From an uncultured Clostridia bacterium (GTDB lineage Bacteria; Bacillota; Clostridia; UBA1381), in assembly GCA_934444735.1 (NCBI GenBank), contig CAKSDE010000015.1:1-64000 (forward strand): a stretch of 64,000 bases of DNA, written 5' to 3'. Made by a program: the position numbers and the translations under genes. Below, in pieces: positions 43,945 through 50,889 of this stretch (its first letter is position 1; each line of letters starts with the position of its first letter). Below the pieces are notes generated by a model. That model saw only the letters and a program-made list of their open reading frames with translations. It had not been told where the DNA came from and searched no databases.

Positions 43945-45714
43945 ATGAATACAGATTCCATCAAAACAATAATCAGCAAATATAAGTGGAACAGTATGTT
44001 CTACAAATATTTCACCAAATTTGCAATAATTATTCTTATACCGTTTATTATATTGAATACGATAGTCTATCTTCTTTTCAAAAGCAACAGCGATATGCTC
44101 TTAAAGCATAATATCGCAAATGATTATGCTTCGCTGCTCTCAACCATCGATAATTCATTTACCGTTGCGGACAGTATGTTTGAGCAGCTCGACAACCACC
44201 CGGCTTTTAATTATTTCGTATTCTCCAAAACTCTGGATTTTTCATCTCCGGAATGTGTGGAAACCCTGAAAAATCTCAGTTCTTACATGTCCAACCCTAT
44301 TTTTGCCCAAAGCAATATCGAATCCGTTACGGTTTACAGCTACATAAATAACTACATATTTTCCACTCAGGGCGGCTGTATACCGCTTGAAGATTTTAAC
44401 GACAAAAGCCTGGTTTACAATATAATGGACATCATTTCGGAATACCCCGATTTCATGGCGATATACCCCGACAGCAACCGGAATTACATAAATATAGTGC
44501 GCTCTGTCTCCGGCACACTGATGCCCGTTTCAATCTTTATCGAAAAGCTTAACGTAAGCTCAATTATAAACGCACAGAACTCAAATATCTTTGATACAAT
44601 ATATATCACCTATGACGGCAACATAATCTACTGCAATAAAGACAATTATGACTCGGTTGATCTGATAAAAAAATACAGCAATGCCAAAACCTATGAAAAG
44701 GGTTTGACAAACTTCTCGGCTTTCGGCAAGCCCGTACTGAAATCGGAGCTGACGCGGTATTTCGGAATAAACCTGGTTGCCGCTTTTGATGTAAAAACAT
44801 ATAATCGGATGCCTAATGAAACAATACTGATACTTATATTGTGCATACTGCTTGCTATCGTCATTCCGGTTATAATATCTTTTTATCTGTCGTATCAGTA
44901 CTACACCTCTATCTCGAAAATAATACTTCAGCTTCAAAAAGATGTTTCCTACGGTGACAGTGCCAACACCGACGAAATCAACTACATAATATCGAATATT
45001 TCGTATATGTCAACCAAGTTAAAAGACGTGGAAAATGATCTGACCGATAAGCTTGTCACCCTGAAAAAGGCGCAGCTGAGCATATTGCAGAACCAGATAA
45101 ATCCGCATTTCGTTTTCAATACGCTCAATTCGATAAATCTGTATTTGCAGAGCTTTCTTGATGAGGACAGCCCCGCTGTCGTGATGGTTTCCTCGCTTTC
45201 CGACATGATGTCCAATCTTTTTACCATAAACGATTATACCACCACCCTCGGCCGAGAGGTCGAATACACGAAAAAATATATCACCATAGAGCTTATAAAA
45301 CACCTTGACCGATTTGATGTTGAGTGGGATATCCCCCATGAGCTCTATTCCTGCCAAACGGTAAAAATGATTTTGCAGCCGATAATCGAAAATGCTTTGG
45401 ACTACGGAATCTATCCGCTTTTAAAAATCCGGCGCGGTTTTCTTAAAATATCTGCTCACCCTGAAAAAAAGCATATCGTTATAACGGTGCATGATAACGG
45501 CAAAGGCTTTCCGCCCGAAAAAATCAATGAATTGAACGATAATTTTCAAAAATCGATACTCCCCGCATCAAAGCATATCGGTCTTTTGAACATAAACTTG
45601 CGTATAAAAACGCTCTACGGCGAGGATTACGGACTTTTCGTTGCCTCACACCCGGGAGATACAAACGTATATGTTAAAATTCCTAAAATAGATGATATGA
45701 AATTTAATACATAA
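43945..45714 (+). CDS. YesM-like sensor histidine kinase
   Basis: 589 residues. TM1 is at about residues 24-48, a large extracytoplasmic Cache-like sensor follows, and TM2 (about residues 292-315: ILILILCILLAIVIPVIISFYL). The His_kinase domain has LQNQINPHFVFNTLNSI with His388, typical of the YesM/LytS class rather than HisKA. The HATPase domain carries LQPIIENALDYGI, VHDNGKGFPPEKI and HIGLLNINLRIKTLYG. In known systems these kinases sense polysaccharide breakdown products with or without a solute-binding protein. It is the partner of the preceding regulator. Confidence 0.92.
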   Translation: MNTDSIKTIISKYKWNSMFYKYFTKFAIIILIPFIILNTIVYLLFKSNSDMLLKHNIANDYASLLSTIDNSFTVADSMFEQLDNHPAFNYFVFSKTLDFSSPECVETLKNLSSYMSNPIFAQSNIESVTVYSYINNYIFSTQGGCIPLEDFNDKSLVYNIMDIISEYPDFMAIYPDSNRNYINIVRSVSGTLMPVSIFIEKLNVSSIINAQNSNIFDTIYITYDGNIIYCNKDNYDSVDLIKKYSNAKTYEKGLTNFSAFGKPVLKSELTRYFGINLVAAFDVKTYNRMPNETILILILCILLAIVIPVIISFYLSYQYYTSISKIILQLQKDVSYGDSANTDEINYIISNISYMSTKLKDVENDLTDKLVTLKKAQLSILQNQINPHFVFNTLNSINLYLQSFLDEDSPAVVMVSSLSDMMSNLFTINDYTTTLGREVEYTKKYITIELIKHLDRFDVEWDIPHELYSCQTVKMILQPIIENALDYGIYPLLKIRRGFLKISAHPEKKHIVITVHDNGKGFPPEKINELNDNFQKSILPASKHIGLLNINLRIKTLYGEDYGLFVASHPGDTNVYVKIPKIDDMKFNT

Positions 45715-45721
45715 AGCGTAA

Positions 45722-45753
45722 ATGCAGATTTCCCATTCGGAAATCTGCATTTT
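45722..45753 (+). terminator. Terminator after the YesM-like gene
   Basis: ATGCAGATTTCC pairs perfectly with GGAAATCTGCAT around five bases and is followed by a short T-run. Confidence 0.75.
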
Positions 45754-45809
45754 AAAAGACTTCCGACAATTTATTTTTTGTAGAAAATAGTAAATTTTTT
45801 TGTTTTTAC

Positions 45810-45838
45810 TTGCATATCGCGCATTTTAATGATATAAT
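45810..45838 (+). promoter_or_regulatory. Promoter of the Fe-S scaffold/GGGtGRT operon
   Basis: TTGCAT (45810-45815), 17 bases, TATAAT (45833-45838). Confidence 0.65.
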
Positions 45839-45892
45839 AAAAATTGGGCTAAACGGCTTTTATATTATTGTAAAATTGAAAGGAGCAGGAAC

Positions 45893-46585
45893 ATGAAATA
45901 TTCAAGCGAAGTAGAAGCAATGTGTCCTCTTGCTAAGGGCGCATATCACGGTCCGGCACCAATTCCTCAAGAAGGAAAATGGACTCAGGCTAAAGAAATC
46001 AAAGACATTTCAGGTCTTACACACGGTATAGGCTGGTGTGCACCTCAGCAGGGTACATGTAAGCTTACATTGAACGTAAAAGAAGGGGTTATCCAAGAGG
46101 CATTGGTTGAAACCGTAGGTTGCTCGGGTATGACTCACTCTGCCGCTATGGCATCGGAAATCCTTATCGGAAAAACTATTCTCGAAGCATTAAATACCGA
46201 CTTGGTCTGTGATGCCATAAACACTGCAATGAGAGAACTTTTCTTGCAGATAGTATACGGCCGTACACAAACAGCTTTTTCAGAAGACGGTCTGCCGATC
46301 GGTGCAGGTCTTGAAGATTTAGGTAAAGGCTTGCGTTCACAGGTTGGTACAACCTACGCAACACTCAAAAAAGGTCCGAGATACCTTGAGCTGGCAGAAG
46401 GCTACATAACAAAGCTTGCTATCGATGACGAAGATCAGATTATCGGTTATAAATTTGTTCATTTGGGCAAGATGATGGAAATGATCGCAAAAGGTATGGA
46501 CGCAAACGAAGCTTTGGAAAAAGCAAGCGGACAATACGGTCGAGTTGATGACGCTAAAAAGCTTATCGACCCGAGACACGAATAA
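45893..46585 (+). CDS. IscU-like iron-sulfur scaffold protein, GGGtGRT-associated type
   Basis: The 230-residue protein has an IscU/NifU-N-type core: GIGWCAPQQGTCKLTLNVKEGVIQEALVETVGCSGMTHSAAMASEILIGKTILEAL. Candidate cluster ligands are Cys49, Cys77 and Cys106, spaced like the three IscU cysteines. A C-terminal extension of about 90 residues (GKGLRSQVGTTYATLKKGPRYLELAEGYI...YGRVDDAKKLIDPRHE) is peculiar to the form that precedes GGGtGRT genes in anaerobes. AAAGGAG precedes the ATG. Its codons favour highly expressed genes. The exact clients are unknown; the constant pairing with the next gene suggests a joint function. Confidence 0.85.
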   Translation: MKYSSEVEAMCPLAKGAYHGPAPIPQEGKWTQAKEIKDISGLTHGIGWCAPQQGTCKLTLNVKEGVIQEALVETVGCSGMTHSAAMASEILIGKTILEALNTDLVCDAINTAMRELFLQIVYGRTQTAFSEDGLPIGAGLEDLGKGLRSQVGTTYATLKKGPRYLELAEGYITKLAIDDEDQIIGYKFVHLGKMMEMIAKGMDANEALEKASGQYGRVDDAKKLIDPRHE

Positions 46586-46607
46586 TCTTAACAGGAGGTA
46601 ATAAAAG

Positions 46608-47606
46608 ATGGCTTTATTTGAGAGTTATGAAAGAAGAATCGACCAAATCAATGCTGAACTTAAAAAGCACGGTATCGGTTCAATAGAAGAAGCAAAAAAG
46701 ATTTGCGATGATAAGGGTATCGATGTATATAACCTTGTTAAGAGCATTCAGCCGATATGTTTTGAAAATGCGTGCTGGGCATATATCGTAGGTGTTGCTA
46801 TCGCAATCAAAGACGGCTGCACAAAAGCTGCAGACGCAGCAGAAAAAATCGGTTTGGGCTTGCAGTCATTCTGTATCCCCGGCTCTGTTGCAGACGACAG
46901 AAAAGTTGGTATAGGTCACGGTAACTTAGGCGCTATGCTTTTGAGAGATGAAACAAAGTGTTTCGCATTCTTGGCAGGTCATGAATCATTTGCAGCGGCA
47001 GAAGGTGCTATCGGTCTTGCAAGAAGTGCTAACAAAGCAAGAAAAGAAGACTTGAAGGTTATCTTGAACGGTCTCGGAAAAGACGCCGCTCAGATCATCT
47101 CAAGAATTAACGGTTTCACATATGTACAGACTCAATTTGATTACTACACAGGCGAAGTTAAAATCGTAAAAGAAATCGCATATTCAAAGGGTGAGCGTGC
47201 AAAGGTTCGCTGCTACGGCGCGGACGATGTTCGTGAAGGCGTTGCAATCATGCACTTAGAGGGTGTTGACGTTTCTATCACAGGTAACTCAACCAACCCG
47301 ACACGTTTCCAGCATCCTGTTGCAGGTACATACAAGAAAGAATGTATCGAACAAGGCAAGAAATACTTCTCTGTTGCATCGGGCGGCGGTACGGGACGTA
47401 CTCTGCATCCTGATAACATGGCAGCAGGTCCTGCTTCATACGGTATGACAGACACAATGGGACGTATGCACTCAGACGCACAGTTCGCAGGTTCTTCATC
47501 TGTTCCGGCTCACGTAGAAATGATGGGCTTGATCGGTGCAGGTAACAACCCGATGGTTGGTATGACCGTTGCTTGTGCTGTTGCTGTTGAAGAAGCCATG
47601 AAATAA
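46608..47606 (+). CDS. GGGtGRT family protein
   Basis: The 332-residue protein carries the family signature SGGGTGRTLHPDN at about residues 257-270. Other conserved parts are ICFENACWAYIVGVAIAIKDGC, GSVADDRKVGIGHGNLGAMLLRDETKCFAFLAGHESFAAAEGAIGLARSANKARK and the closing VPAHVEMMGLIGAGNNPMVGMTVACAVAVEEAMK. The function of the family is not established; it is found in strict anaerobes next to an iron-sulfur scaffold. AGGAGG precedes the ATG, 22 bases after the scaffold gene. The gene is codon-biased like a well-expressed protein. Confidence 0.92.
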   Translation: MALFESYERRIDQINAELKKHGIGSIEEAKKICDDKGIDVYNLVKSIQPICFENACWAYIVGVAIAIKDGCTKAADAAEKIGLGLQSFCIPGSVADDRKVGIGHGNLGAMLLRDETKCFAFLAGHESFAAAEGAIGLARSANKARKEDLKVILNGLGKDAAQIISRINGFTYVQTQFDYYTGEVKIVKEIAYSKGERAKVRCYGADDVREGVAIMHLEGVDVSITGNSTNPTRFQHPVAGTYKKECIEQGKKYFSVASGGGTGRTLHPDNMAAGPASYGMTDTMGRMHSDAQFAGSSSVPAHVEMMGLIGAGNNPMVGMTVACAVAVEEAMK

Positions 47607-47623
47607 TATTTAGCTGATATACT

Positions 47624-47656
47624 AAAAGGACACATCACATGATGTGTCCTTTTTTG
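47624..47656 (+). terminator. Terminator of the GGGtGRT operon
   Basis: AAAAGGACACATC pairs with GATGTGTCCTTTT around ACAT, followed by TTTGG. Confidence 0.88.
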
Positions 47657-47713
47657 GTATCTGAATAATAAAAGTTTAAGCCTGCAAATGTTGATATGTA
47701 ATGCATTTTTATA

Positions 47714-48061
47714 CTATTTATATGCCCCGCACGCTTTACAACAAATTGTATTCGCGCTGTTTCTGTCGCCGCAACTTTTGCAGAACCAATCACCCTTTTT
47801 TACAACTCTTTCTTCAACCTCCAACTTTGGCAAGTTGTGCCACCCCCGCGAATTTCTTCGTGATACATCTCGTGATACATCTCGTGATACATCAGGAAGT
47901 GCAAATACCATTAAGTACCCAATAATTCCCAGCAAAAAGCAACACCAAAAATATTTTCCCGAATCATGTCCCTTCATGGCAGCAATATTGCTAAATTGAT
48001 ACGCAATAAAGGCATCAATGCCAATACCAACAATAATGCTAACAACAATGATTGCATCCAT
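47714..48061 (-). CDS. Small membrane protein with C-terminal zinc ribbon
   Basis: The 115-residue protein has two membrane helices (about residues 3-22 and 38-56), a linker with the tandem DVSRDVSRDVSRR, and a C-terminal ribbon with CxxC pairs (FCKSCGDRNSANTICCKACGAYK). It resembles small gut-bacterial proteins of unknown function with a PLD-nuclease-N-like membrane part plus zinc ribbon. ATG 48061 follows AAAGGAGG, which is the 3' end of leader RNA copy 3; this is the clearest case of that leader feeding straight into a gene. Confidence 0.7.
   Translation of the reverse strand: MDAIIVVSIIVGIGIDAFIAYQFSNIAAMKGHDSGKYFWCCFLLGIIGYLMVFALPDVSRDVSRDVSRRNSRGWHNLPKLEVEERVVKKGDWFCKSCGDRNSANTICCKACGAYK
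47861..47893. repeat. 12-base tandem repeat inside the zinc-ribbon gene
   Basis: TGATACATCTCG occurs twice and then in part (TGATACATC), giving three in-frame DVSR units. Slippage could change linker length without breaking the frame. Confidence 0.85.
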
Positions 48062-48068
48062 AAAAATA

Positions 48069-48364
48069 CCTCCTTTCTAAATTCTCACGCAATAAAAAAT
48101 GCGTGGTATGCAAATCCAATACCACGCATAAAAAACGCGGCTTTAGATTTTAATGTTACCACACATTTCTCTCTAAATATGAATACTCCAAACAAATACC
48201 ATATTACAAGCCTGCGTTTTTAACAAAACACAAATTTGTTTGGTAGTAATCATAGAGCATACGGAAAAAGAATATCCAAAAAAATGAATATCCAGAGTAT
48301 ATTATTAAATTTAAAGAAAAACATGTGGTGATTATATTATACTACTATTCAAAACAAAAAGCAA
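48069..48364 (-). ncRNA. Structured leader RNA, copy 3, upstream of the zinc-ribbon protein
   Basis: Read on the minus strand: TTGCTT (48359-48364), 17 bases, TATAAT (48336-48341), RNA start at 48329. P1 pairs 48329-48309 with 48178-48158 over 21 bases, with G-U pairs. P3 pairs 48248-48234 with 48197-48184 apart from one bulge. The core GUGUUUUGUUAAAAACGCAG is shared exactly with copy 1. The terminator-like hairpin (48129-48119/48109-48099) is followed by six U. GCGUG and AAAGGAGG come next and the ATG follows directly at 48061. The hairpin bases GGUAU/AUACC replace GGCAA/UUGCC of copies 1-2, a paired change. The rest of 48365-48490 shows nothing I can name. Confidence 0.75.
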
Positions 48365-48493
48365 TAGCAATTTCAATTTTTTTACAAATATGGTACGATA
48401 TTGGTCAAAATAAACAGAAGTGTTTTCCGACAAAAGCTCCGTTGCTCCGTCTTTATGTAAATAAAAGTGCGAAAGAAGAAATTTTAAAATGTA

Positions 48494-48524
48494 AAAAACC
48501 TGCTTGAAATCAAGCGGGCTTTTT
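48494..48524. terminator. Terminator of the bile salt hydrolase gene
   Basis: AAAAACCTGCTTG pairs with CAAGCGGGCTTTTT around AAAT; U-runs exist on both strands. Confidence 0.8.
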
Positions 48525-48526
48525 AC

Positions 48527-49501
48527 TCAATTCTGCATATAAAGCTGTTCACCTTTCACCGGTGTATAGGCAATCAATTTTGATCCGTCAAGATTTTCCC
48601 TGTGCATATCCACTCTACTGATCTGATGATTGTCGTAAGTATTATAATAATAAATCCCCTTGTCTGCATTGCAGCAGGAGGTGTAGAGGGTAATCTCATA
48701 CTTGTTTTTCCCAAGCTTACAGCATCCTCTTTGCTGGTCCACACTGCCAAGAATATGGAAAAACTGGCTCACACTTTCCTCCTCCGAATCTCCCGATACA
48801 GAATTCATTTTCACAAATGCCGCGCGGACAAACCTTGACTGTGAGGATAAATCCCCCGGGAGTCCCATAGCCCCCATTCCACGGCTATATTGATTCAGCG
48901 GCAACTCCTTTGAGAAAGTATTTTCTCTGTCCTCCGCAGAAAGCTGCATATAATTGTTCAGGTTAAACATCTGGTAATCAAACGGCGGATTATTGGTAAG
49001 AACTCCCACCGGGTTTTCATAAATCTTCAGCCCCTCTTTTACAGATTCCAAGGTAATACATTCATTTTTGTCTGCAATGATCCAATGGAGGCGGGCAACA
49101 GGCAGATTTTCCAAAAACGGTGTATCAACCAAATTCATATTTTCCAAAAAATGCCGTACTTCTTTTACGGTTGCACATTCCCCGAGAATCCGCGGAATCA
49201 GCTCGAATTGGGTGACATTTTCCTTTTCTTCCGCCGGCTTTTTATAATGAGCATTTCCTACAAAATTCAAGCCTGCAATTCCGAGTCCTTTCTCATTAAC
49301 CGCATCATAGTACAGAGGATAATCCTGCATAACGGACGCCATTCCGATCATTGCATAATGACTTCTCATCTGACCGCCGTCCCGCCAATCAAAGATATAG
49401 TTTCTCGGCGTGATCACTATCTGTTCCCCGTAAGAAATCTCATAGTCCAATGTTCTTCCAAAATAGAAAGCTTTTGTTTTATATGTTGCCGCCGTACACA
49501 T
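48527..49501 (-). CDS. cbh: Choloylglycine (conjugated bile salt) hydrolase
   Basis: Ntn-hydrolase that cleaves glycine or taurine from conjugated bile acids. The start Met is followed directly by the nucleophile Cys2 (MCTAATYKTK). Other active-site residues match known bile salt hydrolases: Arg16, Asp19 (FGRTLDYE), Asn79 (GLGIAGLNF), Asn170 (GVLTNNPPFDYQ) and Arg223 (GLPGDLSSQSRFVRAAF). The FFHILGSVDQQRG, YTSCCNADKGIYYYNTYDN and RENLDGSKL blocks closely follow the Clostridium perfringens enzyme from memory. The 324-residue length is standard. No signal peptide; cytosolic. It stands alone, without a bile acid transporter next to it. Penicillin V acylase is the main alternative in this family, but the residues favour bile salts. 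Confidence 0.92.
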   Translation of the reverse strand: MCTAATYKTKAFYFGRTLDYEISYGEQIVITPRNYIFDWRDGGQMRSHYAMIGMASVMQDYPLYYDAVNEKGLGIAGLNFVGNAHYKKPAEEKENVTQFELIPRILGECATVKEVRHFLENMNLVDTPFLENLPVARLHWIIADKNECITLESVKEGLKIYENPVGVLTNNPPFDYQMFNLNNYMQLSAEDRENTFSKELPLNQYSRGMGAMGLPGDLSSQSRFVRAAFVKMNSVSGDSEEESVSQFFHILGSVDQQRGCCKLGKNKYEITLYTSCCNADKGIYYYNTYDNHQISRVDMHRENLDGSKLIAYTPVKGEQLYMQN

Positions 49502-49664
49502 AATATTTTCCTCCGTTCATCATTTATATCCGCAAAACTCTCGGTCTATCTTTATATTATACCGTAAAAGCCGCAAATTATATATCGATGCTTTTTTATA
49601 ATATAATGCCGTGCCTATTCCTCTCGTTTTTACCTGATAACAATGTTATTTAATCATGAAATTA

Positions 49665-49694
49665 AAAACTTGTCAAGATATTTTGACAAGTTTT
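49665..49694 (-). terminator. Terminator of the SLH/cohesin-like operon
   Basis: AAAACTTGTCAA pairs perfectly with TTGACAAGTTTT around GATATT; on the minus strand it is followed by TTAATTT. The rest of 49502-49664 is non-coding with no clear signal. Confidence 0.75.
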
Positions 49695-49700
49695 TTAAGA

Positions 49701-50831
49701 TTATTTTATATTTTCAATGTAGTCGGAAAGCCGTTTCATTACAGACGCAAACTGTGCGCGCGTTAAATTTCCTTTCGGAGCAATAAGCCCGTTATCATGA
49801 CCTTTTATAAGTCCCATTTCATAGCATATTGCCATATCTTCCTTTGCATAGTCCGAAATCTGCTCATAATCGCTGTGGCTTTTTATTTCGGTGGAAGCGT
49901 TCGGCATTGCAATGCCTTTATATTTCAGATAACGCACAACCATTGCCGAAATCTGTTCGCGTGTGACAAAGCTTTCGGGCGCAAATTCAGTTTCGCTTAT
50001 ACCTTTTACAATGCCGTTTTCCGCACCCCATGAAACATAATCTGTATAGTATTTGCCTTGCGAAACATCGGTAAATGCCGATGTTAAGTTTTCCGTATTA
50101 TCCTTTGAAAATCTGCCCAGAACAGTAACCGCCATTGCTCTTGTGACAGTCCCCTCCGGGGCAAAGAGAGTATCCGAAACGCCGGTAAATAACCCGATTT
50201 TTACACAGCTGTAAATATCGTTTTCCGCCCAATGCCCCTCAATATCCGTAAATTTCTTATCGGAATAAGTCTTTGATGTATCGGGCAGGGTTATATCCGG
50301 TTTTTTTGTGCTGCCGCCGCCTGAGGACGAGCCGCCTCCCGATGAGCCCGAGCGTTTTATTGTTACGGTAAACGGTTCTGATGAAGTGTCGCCGCTTGTT
50401 TTATTATTTTCATCAACCGTTACAATCTTTGAATCGACCAAGGAAACGGTTCTTTCGCCACTTCCGCTGTATGAATAATTCAATGTTGCTATTTTTTGTT
50501 TTCCTGCACTGTATTTATTTGTGTTTGAAAAAAAGCCGAAATAGAGACAGCCGTCTTTTACAGTCTGTACTTTGGACTCGTTTTTCAATTCATCCGCCAA
50601 AGCAAGTGATGAAAATTCCACATCGCTTTGTGAAGGTTTTATACCGAATTCAGCCCCGGCAAATGCGGTATCGGTTTCCAAATAAATATCAAAAGAAATG
50701 ATCGTATTGTTTTTAGCGAGAGTAATGCTTGTATTCGACGGAGTTATTTGTGCCGCATATGCAGAAAAAGAAGAAAAGCAAAAACAAAGAGCCGCACTCG
50801 CTGTCAGCAGTTTTTTTGTTAATCTGTTCAT
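49701..50831 (-). CDS. SLH-anchored protein with N-terminal cohesin-like domain
   Basis: The 376-residue protein starts at ATG 50831 with AAGGAGG 6 bases upstream; a longer frame is rejected. Signal peptide at residues 1-26. Residues 27-160 form a cohesin/CBM-like beta sandwich (ITPSNTSITLAKNNTIISFDIYLETDTAFAGAEFGIKPS...AGKQKIATLNYSYSGSGERTVSLVDSKIV). A Gly/Ser linker follows, then three SLH repeats (FTDIEGHWAENDIYSCVKIGLFTGV, FTDVSQGKYYTDYVSWGAENGIVKG, YAKEDMAICYEMGLIKGHDNG). It has the layout of an anchoring scaffoldin. It is the last gene of an operon whose other members end in dockerin-like repeats, suggesting it ties them to the wall. True cohesin identity is inferred from the fold pattern. 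Confidence 0.75.
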   Translation of the reverse strand: MNRLTKKLLTASAALCFCFSSFSAYAAQITPSNTSITLAKNNTIISFDIYLETDTAFAGAEFGIKPSQSDVEFSSLALADELKNESKVQTVKDGCLYFGFFSNTNKYSAGKQKIATLNYSYSGSGERTVSLVDSKIVTVDENNKTSGDTSSEPFTVTIKRSGSSGGGSSSGGGSTKKPDITLPDTSKTYSDKKFTDIEGHWAENDIYSCVKIGLFTGVSDTLFAPEGTVTRAMAVTVLGRFSKDNTENLTSAFTDVSQGKYYTDYVSWGAENGIVKGISETEFAPESFVTREQISAMVVRYLKYKGIAMPNASTEIKSHSDYEQISDYAKEDMAICYEMGLIKGHDNGLIAPKGNLTRAQFASVMKRLSDYIENIK

Positions 50832-50848
50832 AATATCCTCCTTGCTGT

Positions 50849-50877
50849 GCAGGGCTGTATCCAATATACAGCCCTGC
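50849..50877 (-). promoter_or_regulatory. Hairpin just upstream of the SLH anchor gene
   Basis: GCAGGGCTGTAT pairs perfectly over 12 bases with ATACAGCCCTGC. It lies between the stop of the LRR-dockerin gene and the anchor's AAGGAGG, has no U-run, and may be a processing or attenuation site that sets anchor stoichiometry. Confidence 0.55.
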
Positions 50878-50889
50878 AAAATATGTAGA

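Noticed and set aside
45722..45892. Possible small gene between the YesM-like gene and the Fe-S scaffold
   Set aside because: The gap holds a terminator and a promoter and no ORF with a ribosome site.
47861..47893. Tandem repeat considered as a CRISPR array
   Set aside because: The units are only 12 bases, adjoining and without spacers, and lie inside a reading frame.
47966..48223. ORF across leader copy 3 on the plus strand
   Set aside because: Antisense translation of the RNA element and of the start of the zinc-ribbon gene, with no ribosome site.
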